NCBI GenBank assembly: GCA_015680685.1
Contig: MNCI01003376.1
Span: forward strand, 1-49,941
Length of the DNA stretch: 49,941 nucleotides
Reading direction: 5' to 3'
DNA from: Gnetum montanum
Lineage: Eukaryota > Streptophyta > Gnetopsida > Gnetales > Gnetaceae
Shown: positions 20,754 to 32,737 of the stretch, piece by piece
Layout of the letters: the number at the start of each line of letters is the position of its first letter
Numbering within the stretch: the first letter of the stretch is position 1
Notes under the pieces: generated by a model
The model's database searches: none
Seen by the model: the letters and a program-made list of their open reading frames with translations, nothing else
What the model was told of the DNA's origin: nothing
Translations under genes and position numbers: made by a program

Positions 20754-22448
20754 TGAAACACCGTTAAAAATCGCGAGTCGGCCTCAGGCAAAGATTCGCA
20801 ATTCAGGCAAGGGCGCATCTCAGCATTCCAGAGGGGAGAATAAGACAGAGCAACGCCAAGAGGCGCGTAGCATCAAGTCCGCAACTTCCTGTGCAGATTC
20901 CTAATCTTTCTATGCTTATGTTGTTTACGCTATATCACGCGACATAGTGTAATGACGCTAAGCGTGATAGTGTTTCGACATAGCTCGGCATCAGAAGGAT
21001 AGTTGCTTCAGCATAGGGAGAAGCTTAAGCAGCGTGATATGCAATTTCTTGTGTATTTTGCTAAGTTTTTTGTTCAAGGACAAGTTTATGCTCTATCACG
21101 CACGGCAGCGTAATGAGTGTAATAAGCTCCAAAATAGTCAAAGGCTAGAGAAGCGCAATAGTTCGACACTTTTTCTCATGGCGGTGCGTACCATTGCGTA
21201 TTTCATCACTAGGCATTGTTTACGCTTCATCACGCGCAGCTGCGTAATGAGCGTAAGTTATACATTATTTACGCTTCATTACGCGCAGCTGCGTGGTGAG
21301 CGTAAATTAGACATTGTCTACGCTTTGTTACGCGCAGTTGCGTAGTGAGCGTAAGACAATTTTGAGCCTATTGTTCTTATATCGGATTACGCTCATACAC
21401 GCAACACAACGCGAATGAGTGTAATGCAGCTTGAAAGAAATTGAAGCACGCTCAACATGTACCTGCTCTTCACACGCACAACACACAAACGAGCGTGTTG
21501 TGTGTAGTCACAGTATGACTTAAAATGATCAAGTCAACGGAACCCGAAATATCCGGGATCCACATCATCAGGGTTGCGTCTTTTCCACAGAGCGTCGCGG
21601 CCTATAAATACCTCAGTTGACAAAGATACAGGGGTTGGCAAATCAGAGAAGTAGAGGCATTTTTCTGAGCACCAGAGCATTTTATCACTGCTGTTGGCAA
21701 ATCAAAAAGGGCAAGAGCATTTTCTGAGCAAGGAAGCACTTATCGCCTTGAGCAGAGAAACAAAGAACAACCTTTTGACAACCGCCGACAGCACCATCCT
21801 TCAGCGAGAACAGAGCACAGTGCGTTTGAGCCTGAGCAACAAGAGAGATCATTCCATTAGCGATCGCTGCCCTGAGCAGAACCTACTCGAAGCAAAGAAG
21901 CAGAACAAGGATTACGAGATCGTCTCGCCCAGTTTGCAGACTCTACCAGTCAGAAACAATTGATCGGTAGACCTCAGAGCTTGACCATCCTTGCATCCCA
22001 GCTTTGGCCTACGAGGTAGATCAAACTTCTGTCTGGACAGTTTCCTTGTTGTTTTGTGCTCATTTTGTATCAAGTTATTGGGGGTCTTTCCCATTGTAAC
22101 GTGACATACAAATCATACATTCTTTCAAAAATCGAAACATAGATCTTTGAAAATCACGCGTTTCTCTCTTGGTCCGTGTCTCTTCGGCGTGTTTGACGTT
22201 ATCAGCGTAGCGATCCATCCACGTCGTTTTCCTCCCGTTTCACGATCCCTCCAATCAAATCGTAGCACGCAAAGATCTGTAATCTTCATTTTTTTACTAA
22301 CCTGTAAGTCCCTGTCTGATCGACAAGACCGTTCAGGGCACCGCAGATTCGCTTTTTCCAGCATAGCCCTCACGCAGATCCGTGGTTAAAACTGTATACA
22401 CGAAATCTCGGTCGGTATTTCTAGCTGCTGACATTTTCTGTCACTACA
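20754..22448 (+). repeat. E3 5' LTR
   Basis: It begins TGAAACACC and ends CTGTCACTACA. TATAAATA lies at 21603-21610, with about 840 bp of R/U5 downstream. The U3 is rich in TTACGC/GCGTAA hairpins. No indels relative to the 3' LTR are implied by the equal length. Confidence 0.95.
20925..21430 (+). repeat. Array of imperfect hairpins in E3 U3
   Basis: At least six inverted repeats with arms of the type TTACGCTNNAT...ATGAGCGTAA are seen. The three clearest, at 21219-21256, 21268-21305 and 21318-21354, are spaced about 49 bp apart and centred on GCGCAGCTGCG or GCGCAGTTGCG. The 3' LTR carries the same array at about 36790-37300. It lies upstream of the TATA box, so cis-regulation or cruciform formation is plausible but unproven. 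Confidence 0.75.
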
Positions 22449-22454
22449 GTTTTC

Positions 22455-22471
22455 TGGCACTAGAAGGAGGG
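22455..22471 (+). promoter_or_regulatory. E3 primer-binding site
   Basis: TGGCACTAGAAGGAGGG begins 6 nt after the LTR. It starts with TGG (the complement of CCA) as required for a tRNA primer. It clearly differs from the tRNA-Asp type of E1, E2 and E4. The exact tRNA is not assigned here. Confidence 0.7.
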
Positions 22472-22521
22472 CCTTCAGGCTGTGATCCGAATATTTCGAG
22501 TAGCCCTGGTAGTGATCCATA

Positions 22522-22551
22522 CCCTAAACCATAGACGTAATACCTCTAGGG
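22522..22551 (+). promoter_or_regulatory. Leader stem-loop of E3
   Basis: CCCTA (22522-22526) pairs with TAGGG (22547-22551) around a loop beginning AACCATA, followed by GAAG. The loop start and the GGGAAG context match the longer stem-loops in the LTRs of E0, E1, E2 and E4. Here it lies between primer site and gag, a usual position for packaging or dimerisation signals. Confidence 0.45.
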
Positions 22552-22695
22552 AAGTCTACGGTCAATCGTGTGGTATAGATCGGTCGCAAGGACGATTTCT
22601 TTGAAATCCTTCAGGGTAGAAAGCCTTTTGTGCTTTTTGTTGCCAGCCATTTTCTTTTAGATCCGATTACCAGTTATCGTTACCTTCATCGATCA

Positions 22696-25558
22696 ATGGA
22701 TTCCTTTTACTCAAATACAACCGCCATGGTCACTACCGATCTGGGTGCCACACCTATCAATCCTACGGTGGTCACAAGACCAGCTCCTGGCACAGCGGGA
22801 CCTCAGGGCCCATTGCGCCGTTCATTGAGGCTCTAGGGAAAAGAGGCTATCTTCACGGTTATAACCCCTGAAGAATACAATTTCATATGCGTTAAGATCC
22901 AGGCGAGGCTGACTCTCAACCGAGCCGAGCTTGAAGCGAAACGAAACTTTGAAGTGCTCCACCGGGGGGGCTATGATTTCAAGCCAACAACCTACAACAT
23001 AATCCCCTTGACCGAACACCAATACGAACTTATCACACAGTTGGTCATGGCCAAAGGCCAAACTTCACAACCTGTGGTGGAGCCCCAGCATGGGGAAGAG
23101 GCAGAGGACGAATTCGCGGCTCTGTCCGAACATTCGTTCCATACTCTGACGCCCCACACGTACGTAAATCTGTTGTTCCCTTACAACAGAGAGGCAGCCT
23201 CTCTGGACCCAGCCGTGACTGCGCAGACGCACATTCCTGTCTTTCCCCAGGCCAATGCGCAGTCGTCTAGGTTGCAAGCACAAATACCGCACCATAACAC
23301 GGGGGTGGTTCCGTCACCACAGGTATTTAGTATCCCAGCGATAATCCCGACGACCACCGCGCCCCATTTCATCCCGCAGATACAACCCTATAACATATCT
23401 GTAACGCGCCCGGCTCAGACCATGCCGCTTCCGCATCCACAAACTCAGCAAATACCCGCGACCGCTCAGCCACAAACATACACCCAACAATCTGCCGCAG
23501 GTCAGTGGGCCAACCCAGCGGTGCAGCATGCTCAGTCTGTGGTGTACGGCATGCAGCCCCCCGTTGCACCTGTAACGCAAGCTCCACAGAGGATCCCGCA
23601 GTATGCCTATCCCTATTTTGTGCAGCAGGTAACTGCCAACCCCTCTGCCCAAACCAGTAGGTGGTGGTCTTCATAGGCCCCTACGCCTGCAGGGATCCCT
23701 GCCCAGCTAGCAGCCAGCCAGCCTCTCCCGTTGTTTCCGTTTCCTGGCGCCGCCCTCCCGGTCCAACCTCCTATGCCTGCTGCACAGACACCTTCGTCAA
23801 CGAGTCTGGACCAAGCCTTCCAGCTTATCCAGACGCTTACCAAGGAGGTTCGACGCCTCAAGACCGCTGGGTCTGATACCATTCAGGTCATGGACTTCTA
23901 CCAGGATGATCCAATCAATCCAGCAGTCCCTGTGCTGTCGTTGCCACCAGGGATGTCCCTCCCTCACTTTACCAAGTATAATGGAGAGGGGGATCCCAAC
24001 ACCCATCTAGCCACCTTCAGGTCTGAATCTTTGTTGTTACAACAGTGGCCGCACACTTTAATCCGAGTCTTCGCGATGTCATTAATAGGGAAGGTTTTAG
24101 ACTGGTATAGAGCTCTCCCACGCTCTTCCATTTCAACCTTGGAAGAGCTGCTGACTCAATTTGTGACCCATTTCAAATACAACCTGAAACTGGAAGTCAC
24201 GTTGGAATAGCTTATGGGGGTGAAACAAGACCCGCTCGAGCCAGTCCAAAAGTTTATACAGCGTTGGAATGCCACCTTGAATGAGATCCGCAATCCGATC
24301 GCGGACTCCCATCTACTGGCTATATTCAAGGGAGTAGTCAACGACTTTATTAAGTCTAAGCTGTATTATCTTTCCCTCAGCAATATACATCAGGCCTTCG
24401 CCCAGGTCCGAAGTATCCAAGATGCTGCGGAGGCCAGCAAAGACCCAGCATATGTCACCTACAAAAACGTACACAACAAAGCCAAAGACAAAGGCAAGGC
24501 AGCGATAACGACAATAGCCGCGCTAACTGAAAGCACGAAGAACAAGAATAGGAAGGTGCCCACAACAGCGCCCCCTGAGGCCACGGTTGGTGCCGCCACC
24601 AGCCAAGCCACAACTGCCCCTGAACAGGCCCCCCAGCCAAAGCCAAATTTTGAGCGTAAAGATCGTTCAAAATATGCGGCTCTACCCGTGAAACATTCCG
24701 AATTGCTGAAACAACTGTTAGCGGAAGGACACATTCAACCCAAGAAAGTGTCCAAGGAAGCCCTGAAGCGTCACAGACCCTTCTTTAGCTCTGCCTAACG
24801 AACCGGCAGTTTCGAGATCTTTCAGGCTGGACCGTTTCTGTGACTACCACCAGATGTGTGGTCACGACACGAATTACTGCTGGGTGTTGAAGGACGACAT
24901 TCAACGCATGATCGACGAAGGTCACCTAAAATTGGACAGCAGTAACCCTACGCGTCCGGAAAACCAAACACTGCATATATATAAGGATCCGTTGAACGCA
25001 AACTATGATCCTTATACAATCACTGTGGTGAGTACGGACGGTGAGCGTAAGGGACTGCCAAAACAGTCTTTTGTTTTGCACGTCCCCACCAGCTCACCAA
25101 GGGGGGCAACTACTTCAGCGGCAGTCGGTGGGGTCTCACGGCCACCTTTCATCATACGGGCACCTTCCCAAGTACGCCCTCAGTCACGCAACAGTACTCA
25201 AGCCACGGCTCCGTCCGCGCCCACGCCTAGGGCGCCCTTCATTATCAGGGCGCCAGAACCACGGCCTGCTCCTCTCACGCAGGGGCAGACCTCTCGTCAA
25301 GATAACCAGCCATCATCTCCCAAGCGAAAAGGGGAGAATACCGCAGTTAACGCAACAAAAGACCACCTTACACTCGGCTTCCTTAAGCTCAGGCCCCTGG
25401 CCTCTGTGCCTTTGTTTATGCCTCAGAAGCAGGCTAAAGGAACAGAAACGCAGCCACCTCCTCTTGGCAGAAAAAAGAACAACCCTCCCACTAACACCGC
25501 ACCACCTCGAGAGATCCGTCTCTTGGGCCGAATAGAGGAGGACAAGGGGGATGAATAA
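22696..25558 (+). pseudogene. gag: E3 gag
   Basis: ATG 22696 opens one frame to 24798 with stops at 22834, 23674, 24208 and 24796. The sequence then continues one frame over to 25558. Residues up to about 330 include a long Pro/Gln/Ala-rich segment. The gag core at about 23890-24450 has LPPGMSLPHFTKYNGEGDP, then LDWYRALPRSSISTLEELL and SNIHQAFAQVRSIQDAAEA. A Tat-style zinc motif CDYHQMCGHDTNYC (C-x2-H-x4-H-x4-C) is near 24835, followed by LKDDIQRMIDEGHL. A Pro-rich linker with duplicated RAPFIIRAP-type segments leads to protease. The frame change near 24790 may be a mutation or a programmed shift; comparison with other copies would decide. Confidence 0.85.
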
Positions 25559-25630
25559 CCCGGCCGAGAGAAGGACCTCCTTGATGCATTCACGCAAGTC
25601 AAACAAGCTCTTAAGCAAAAGAACACAACG

Positions 25631-26464
25631 TTGAGCCTATACGACTTACTGATGACTTCTCGAGAACACCGTGAGGCTATGGTACGCATGTTGACATCCA
25701 TATCAGTGGATGCCAACCTACCGGCAGAAGAGGAAGCGATACACGCTATCATGTTTCCTTCCGAAGCTGAACAACCCAAGCCTACCTCGTTGACCTTCCT
25801 GGACGAGTCTGTCAAAGATGATCCAGAGAAAGGTCAAGTAACGACTGAGCCTATGTTCATTACCATTCGGGTCGGCCAATACCGGATCCGGAGGGTACAC
25901 GTGGATGATGGTGCAGCTGCTAACGTCATTCCCTATTCCATTGTGGATAGGTTGGGATTGGTCGATCAGATCACTGCCACGACGACAACCTGCGTGAAAT
26001 CGTTCAACGGAGCATGGGTTCAAGTCAAGGGGATGGTACGTATTGAGTTTTTGGCGGGGGATCAATTCCCAACGGAAGCCACATTCTTCGTCGTCGAGGA
26101 GATGCCCAGCTTCAACTTAATCTTAGGGAGGTCGTGGTTAGCCCAGCTGAGGGCGGTCTCGTTGACGATACATCAAGAGATACACCTGCCCTACGTCGGA
26201 GGGGAGGTTATCATACGCGACGACGAGGTCACCCCCAGGACCGTCAACAACATTAAAGAAGAAAGGGGTTCGGAGATCGAAACAACTGACGATCAGTCCC
26301 ATCTCCAAGCCCCTAAACAGAATGACAACAATGACGACGGTCTAGCCTGGGCCGACCTGCCATTTCCAGATGACAGCGTAGAAGAGCCAAACCACAAACC
26401 TCCTTGCCTTTACGCAGCGCTCAACGTGAAGGCGATTAGGAGACAATTGCGTATCGACGGTTGA
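25631..26464 (+). pseudogene. pro: E3 protease (retropepsin-like)
   Basis: The same frame as the gag C-terminus continues after a TAA at 25556-25558 and stays open to 26464. The active-site loop is HVDDGAAANVIPYS, with the catalytic Asp present and Asp in place of the usual Ser/Thr, a kind of change also common in Tat proteases. The second conserved segment is FNLILGRSWL. The C-terminal 90 residues are acidic. Protease would cleave the Gag-Pol polyprotein inside the particle. The TGA at 26462 could be a decayed CGA; the frame reaches a good splice donor at 26498. Confidence 0.85.
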
Positions 26465-26611
26465 ACAAGGGGCTTCTGCGTGCATCACCATTTCCTTGTA
26501 AGATAGCGTACTCCTTATTCAACAGCCACTTTTGTTTCAATTTACTTTTACGCTACATTCGCTTTCCGTGTTTACGCTTGCCTTTTCTTGCGTGTTTTAT
26601 CGTCCCCGCCT

Positions 26612-26960
26612 CATTTACACTTTGACATTATTTTACGCATTTACGCAGGATGATATTCTGTTATGTGGTTACACAGATGGCCCGCAACGGCCTTAAACTA
26701 GTTATACAAAGTTAACCTATTCACACCGTTGTACGCAGTGACGTAGTCGGCCCGCAAAGGCCTTAAACTAGTTATCTACAATCATCATTTACACTTTCAC
26801 ATTATTTTACGCATTTACGCAGGATTATATTCTGTTATGTGGTTACACAGTTGGCCCGCAACGGCCTTAAACTAGTTACACAGGAAGATGCGGTACCACC
26901 ATTTACGCTTTCTTTACTTTACGCTTCTGGCCCGCAACAGCCTTAAACTAGGAATTACGC
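26612..26960 (+). repeat. Tandem repeats at the start of the E3 pol intron
   Basis: A segment starting CATTTACACTTTNACATTAT at 26612 is duplicated at 26786 (offset about 174 bp). A GGCCCGCAACGGCCTTAAAC motif occurs four times (about 26682, 26748, 26852 and 26928). TTACGC occurs about nine times in this half-kilobase. Confidence 0.85.
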
Positions 26961-27145
26961 TCTATCATTATTACTTAGGTGAACTCTTCAACAGTTACAC
27001 TTGCACTCTATCGACGAAACACAAAAACAAAAAAAATATATGTAATTGATATTCAATGCATCCACCAGGTTTTATAACATGTCTTTCTGGTCATTCGTAA
27101 CATGATACTACACTCAACATTAACAAAATTTTGCGTAAATAATAA

Positions 27146-30100
27146 TTATGCATTCCCCCTACTGCCACTATCACCGGTATCTCTTAACTCCGGATCTAGC
27201 CCCAAAAGGTCGTCCTCCAGTGGGCCATCGTTTCTGGGAATTATGCTTCCAAGAACGACTGCCCCTTCATGAGGCTCTCGTTCCGGCACTGGCTCCACAG
27301 GAGGACGCTCTTCATCGTTGCGTTCCGCCTCTGCTTCCATAGTTTCCTCTCCCAGCCCTTCAGCTGGCGTATTTTCTCTACCTTCTTCTGGTACCTAAAA
27401 CCAAATAACATCAAAAATTAGAATAGACGATGCTAGTCAGAAAATTTTCCGACTAAGTCATGCGTAAACTTACTCGTGACAGCCCTACTTCCACGGCAAA
27501 GGGAAGCTTATCCAAACCAGCCCACAAGCGCTGCATAATCTCGTCCTCTGTCAGGTATGGCCACACATCCTCGCCCAACGCAGCTCCCGCTTTCACTCTT
27601 TCTCCACGCTACTGTAGCGGGGTGGATCTGGGAAGAAAGTAGGGATTGTAGCCTGATTCCTAGAGAAAACCATTGCCCTCTCTGGGGACGCATTTACGGT
27701 CACCTGCTCTTCGAACTTCTTGAAAGCTTCGGATGCTCCGATGGTGTCCACGAAAACCTCCAGGGATTGAGCTTTAACGGCGGAATCACGGTAACGTTTT
27801 CTATAAGCGGCGCTTTCCCTTTTATATACATGCTTGTGGTCCTTCTCCTTCTGCCCCCATTCCTGTACACTAGCGTAGTAGTCCCTCCAGTCCCGGCTTT
27901 TCTGAGCTAGGAGTTCAATTTGCATCCTCTGCTCTACTAATGCCCGACTGGTCTGTACGCTGTTCTTGATGGCTGTCCAATAACGGGAGTGATCAATAAC
28001 AGCGGTACGCCAGTCTTCATCCCCCGTCACTCGAGCCTATAGGAATTCGTACCGCTCCCTTAGGTCCTCGACCTCCTTGGTCAAGGATTCAACCCTCTGC
28101 TCCGACCATTGCAGCCTTTTCCATAGACTTTCATTAACGTTCCTACTTTCCCATATGGAGCACGTCGAGTGTAACGCACATTTACGCATTTCCTCATAAA
28201 TGTGGCATGGCACGACTGCCCCATCAGATGGGGGCTCCGATGTGTCCAGATCAATGGGCTCCGCGGGATCCCATCGGAGGTGAGGTCCTAACAAAAAACA
28301 AGCATCAATACGGATGACACATTACTAAGACATTATGTCGTAACCTCATTACGACTATAACTTACCAGCGCTAGGTTTGACGCGTTCTAGACGCTCGATC
28401 ATGTCGCTGACGACGCCTTCGATGAAGGCAAATTTATCGGGGAAGTCTCTCCACATTTTGCTCACAGCAGCAGACGTTGAGGCATCTTCTTCCCCTATAG
28501 CGTAATTTGGTTAGACACTCCCTCTATCAACATATTTTTCAAACACGCTAACGCACTCATTACCTCTGCCGGTGACAATGGCGATTTCATCAACATCTTC
28601 CGTACCATTTTCCCTTTCACGCACTGGAGTCTGTGCGTCGCTGGTTCCAGTGGCTGGGGCCTCCTCACGCACCCCAGCCTGTACGCGGCTTCCGCTAGCA
28701 GCTGGGGCCGCCTCACGCACTGGAACCTGCATACGGCTCAAATTAACAGCTGGGGCCCCTTCTTCCAAAATTGAGGCCCTCTCCCCATGGCTTAGTATCA
28801 TCGCCCCTGTCTCAGGGGTCAATTTCCCTATCATTTTTACTGTTTACACCACCATATGTTAACATATAATTACAAATCATCTAAGTAAGGCATTGCGTAT
28901 ACAATCCTTTCACACTTACCAGGCGGAGGCTTATTCCGCTGCACCTTGATCCCAACAATTTGGCCTGCATCACTCCCAGGGGCCTCGATTAGGCGGAGCC
29001 TCTTCCACCAAGCTGCCAGTTCCACAATTTCCTCCGCCAGGCATTTCCCCCACGAGGTGTCGCCGGTGTAGGTAGGCGTTATCCCGCCTACGCTGTCGAG
29101 ACCTCGCACTTGGGGCACCGTCAAGCCTTTAGTCGTTACAGACAACGACTTCCTGATCCCTTCCGGCGGATCCTGCCCACGGGTAGTGCTGAGAATGTGG
29201 GCAATCCAAGGTCTGGATAGCTGGTCTAAGTCTTGCTGTACACAAACCCCATTCCTCTGAACGACCAGAAACTTAGCAAACTGCCGAAGGCAAGCTATGA
29301 AAAAGGCGTAATGCACATTGAAGCAAGACTCGAGCTTCTTGTGAAGCTTGACCATTTCATTGCGCAGTCCCTTGGCAAGATGGCTCGCCCAATCGAACCG
29401 GGCTCCCTCTTCCAGGACCTCTCGCATGATACAGGTCTGTTCTACCGAAAAGAACTTCGCCTGCGAGAGGGTTTTGGGGAAGGCCCGAGCCTGAAAAAGG
29501 GGATAAAGTGTCTTAGCAGTCCCCATCTTGAATTTCTCACAAGGAAACCCCTTGGTCTCTTTAGGGATCCTCACCCACTCCTTCAGAAACTCCTCGACTC
29601 TAGGGCTCCTCTTGGTCTTTGCCTTTACGAGAAGGCCGTTTGAGGGGATGCCAAACAGGTCCAAGAAGAGCTGAGCGTCAATATCGAAGTTTACGCGCAC
29701 GTTATGCACGCGCGTGCAAAAATGATCCGCCTTCTCGCTGAAGGAGTTGACCAAGGCTATCATTTCGCTGGCGGGGACATCAGGGGTCGCAGCCAAAAAC
29801 AGGTGCATCAGCCCTGCTGCCTGGATCTTGGCGGTCACTGTGACTGGGGCCGTCGAGTGGCCGAGCCAACGCTGTGCCTCTTTAATATCGCCGTAGCAAA
29901 AGAGAACATCCCTCGCCTCGCGGCCGGAAATCGTAAGGGTAATCTCCCGGGATTCCCTGACTGAAAGGCATAAAACACAAATCAAATAGAAACACTATTA
30001 CATAATGTCCATGACTCACAACTACATGCATAACATTAGAACACGCAGCGGCCTTACCAGGTCCGAAGGGCAAAGGGAATGGTGGCAGGTCCCTTTGTAC

Positions 30101-31391
30101 GTCCTTAACCGTAAGGGGCGGATCTGAGGTCCAGTCATCGTGCAGCCACCCGAGTTCCTGACAATTCTTAAAAGGGCGCTCGTAGCGGGTGTGATACTCA
30201 CGCATCTCATGGCCAATTTGCCCGATAACACCGGCACGCACGTTGTTGGTCGCGGTAAATGCCATTATTGCCGTTTCGGCCCAGGCCAACGTATCGCCAT
30301 CGCCAATTAACCTGTTGTCATGTATAAAAAACCTGTACCATACAGCATAGGCTTAACTTACACTTCTCACATAGACTTCTCTTACACTTCACGTCAATAA
30401 CAGACATTATAACAATAATAAAGACAATACAGTTAGCTAAATTTGCTTACCCGCCCGTGTAGTACACTATGCCTTGTGGGTTCTAGAAGTACGTCGACAC
30501 ATGGCGAGCCATGAATAGCGTGTTATACGCATGATAACAGCTGAAATGGGCCATGCCCCAGATCCAGTGTAAGCTCCTCAGACCTCGGGCGCTGAGCGCT
30601 TGGTCCTCAGGATGGCCCGTGTCGATGGTCCCGTCTGTCAAGTAAGCCAGAATCCCTTGCGCAGACCCCGCCAACAGGTGCTCTAAAATGGCACCGGCAA
30701 CATCACCAGTCACATTAGACCAGACAATGATGCTGAAGTTGCGTAGTAAAAATTGCAGAAACTCCAGCGCCCCCTTCCGGAACTAGATGGCCTTCCCCTG
30801 CACTCATGTGTGAGGAGGAGGGACATTGGGAACGATGGGGTTCACCCAGCACAAAACCCCAATGAGGTCTAACACAATCAGAATAGGCTTCAACACGACA
30901 CTGTACAAAAAACACGCTACATAACTCAACGCCTAAATTCATAGTTACATCATTAATACAGAAACATTACAAATCTTGCTTAGCCCTCTATGAGGAAATC
31001 GCCCAAACCCTTGTAACAGCGCAAGGTCTGTCTCTGACAACGGTGATAAATGCAACCATGCCCAAACCCTCGCTGAAACGCAAGGTCCATAACCCGAAAC
31101 CCTCATTTACACGAAGAACGCTGTATAGCACAAATGCCGAAATATCACGAGCATGCAAAGAATGACCTACCGGTTCAAAGGTGTCGGGTTACGCACTTCG
31201 ACCACGGCCTATTGAACATGCGCCAGGTTCTCCTGTACCTCGTCGATTTTAGCCAATTTAGTGTTCTTCTTCTTTGTCTCAGGCAACATTATCACAGCTT
31301 CAACACTTGCACAGCTTTGCACCTTCAAATCTTCTGCTCTTCTTGCTCTTGCTAGAAAAATACCTGCGAATTTGAACGCACAAGTAACCAA
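27146..31391 (-). pseudogene. Antisense eight-exon gene in E3: degenerate FCP1-like domain plus unknown domains
   Basis: Exons on the minus strand: 31391-31171 (start uncertain), 30900-30451, 30311-30058, 29960-28920, 28839-28564, 28494-28366, 28287-27474, 27394-27146. Every junction is GT-AG and phases agree, giving about 1144 codons once one missing base in exon 7 is allowed for. Exon 2 resembles an FCP1/NLI-interacting-factor HAD domain: LIVLDLIGVLC (motif I, second Asp lost), FRKGALEFLQFLLRNFSIIVWS, and NTLFMARHVSTYF where phosphatases have an Asp-Asp pair. Activity is therefore unlikely. Exon 4 encodes 347 fully open residues (VNFDIDAQLFLDLFGIPSNG; FDWASHLAKGLRNEMVKLHK), not identified. 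Exon 5 has three imperfect VREEAPA-type repeats, exon 7 a charged, probably coiled-coil stretch, exon 8 an acidic tail. Stops lie at 31209, 30804, 30783, 30483 and 28037 (all TAG/TGA, consistent with CAG or CGA decay), and a frameshift near 27595. Tat elements are known to carry antisense ORFs, but usually after pol. Confidence 0.7.
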
Positions 31392-31680
31392 TAGTCCGTT
31401 CTAACCAGAAAATCACCTATTTGTATGCGAGAATCACCGACTTGATATCAGATTTAAGCGAGACTTTCCTGAAATGGAATCCGAAAATCCAGATATTAAT
31501 GCGGTTGATATCGCACGCACCACTGTCCGAAATGACGTTAAACTACCACATCTTATCACCTCGTAATCGGGTCACATTGATTACAGCTTGTCTATAATAT
31601 TCAAAATTCAGTTAGCCTTCCACGTTCGGCGAGATCACGTCATTTGTCTCCTAACCATTACGCACTTGCCGATTTTGCAG

Positions 31681-31984
31681 GACAGATGGAGAATGGACGC
31701 CACAGTTTCAGCACCCTTAACTTTGACAGGCCCATACGGGAAGTTAATTAGATAGTTTGACTCCACGCTAGTAGATGTTAACCTCCCTTTAGAAAGCGTA
31801 ACCATAGCTGCATCGGAGACGTCCCCTAGCTGGCCAGAACAGCCAACGCGCACGCTAGACTTGGAGGCTGGAGACATAACCGAGGATCCCCTCAGTGAGG
31901 TCCCTATCATTACGCATAAGGGTGAGACTAAAACGCTCAAAGTCAGTTCTTTGTTAGACGAAAAAATGCACAACGCTATAAAAC
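31681..31984 (+). pseudogene. pol: E3 pol, start of the RT exon
   Basis: From the putative acceptor the frame reads through DLEAGDITEDPLSEVPII and runs into the gap. Acidic segments of this kind precede RT in Tat elements. One stop at 31753 (TAG). RT proper is hidden by N. Confidence 0.6.
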
Positions 31985-32737
31985 NNNNNNNNNNNNNNNN
32001 NNNNNNNNNNNNNNNNNNNNNNNNNNNNNNNNNNNNNNNNNNNNNNNNNNNNNNNNNNNNNNNNNNNNNNNNNNNNNNNNNNNNNNNNNNNNNNNNNNNN
32101 NNNNNNNNNNNNNNNNNNNNNNNNNNNNNNNNNNNNNNNNNNNNNNNNNNNNNNNNNNNNNNNNNNNNNNNNNNNNNNNNNNNNNNNNNNNNNNNNNNNN
32201 NNNNNNNNNNNNNNNNNNNNNNNNNNNNNNNNNNNNNNNNNNNNNNNNNNNNNNNNNNNNNNNNNNNNNNNNNNNNNNNNNNNNNNNNNNNNNNNNNNNN
32301 NNNNNNNNNNNNNNNNNNNNNNNNNNNNNNNNNNNNNNNNNNNNNNNNNNNNNNNNNNNNNNNNNNNNNNNNNNNNNNNNNNNNNNNNNNNNNNNNNNNN
32401 NNNNNNNNNNNNNNNNNNNNNNNNNNNNNNNNNNNNNNNNNNNNNNNNNNNNNNNNNNNNNNNNNNNNNNNNNNNNNNNNNNNNNNNNNNNNNNNNNNNN
32501 NNNNNNNNNNNNNNNNNNNNNNNNNNNNNNNNNNNNNNNNNNNNNNNNNNNNNNNNNNNNNNNNNNNNNNNNNNNNNNNNNNNNNNNNNNNNNNNNNNNN
32601 NNNNNNNNNNNNNNNNNNNNNNNNNNNNNNNNNNNNNNNNNNNNNNNNNNNNNNNNNNNNNNNNNNNNNNNNNNNNNNNNNNNNNNNNNNNNNNNNNNNN
32701 NNNNNNNNNNNNNNNNNNNNNNNNNNNNNNNNNNNNN
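31985..32737. other. Assembly gap, 753 N
   Basis: This run of N replaces most of the reverse-transcriptase domain of E3. Its real length is unknown. Confidence 0.99.

Larger units (their letters stand above)
26498..31680 (+). other. Putative intron separating protease and RT in E3 pol
   Basis: The donor TTCCTT|GTAAGATAG is at 26498. A branch-point-like CTAAC lies at 31651-31655, and the acceptor GATTTTGCAG ends at 31680. Both junctions fall between codons in the protease frame and in the RT frame (phase 0), so removal fuses protease to RT in frame. Ogre elements are known to carry an intron in this place. It spans 5183 bp, far longer than the usual Ogre intron, and contains tandem repeats and an antisense gene. 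Two stops (26462 TGA, 31753 TAG) remain in the flanking exons and fit C-to-T decay. Confidence 0.6.

Noticed and set aside
23065-23882. Several overlapping minus-strand open frames in E3 gag
   Set aside because: They mirror the Pro/Gln-rich gag segment, whose GC-rich codons leave the other frames open by chance. They have no splice signals, motifs or extension beyond gag.
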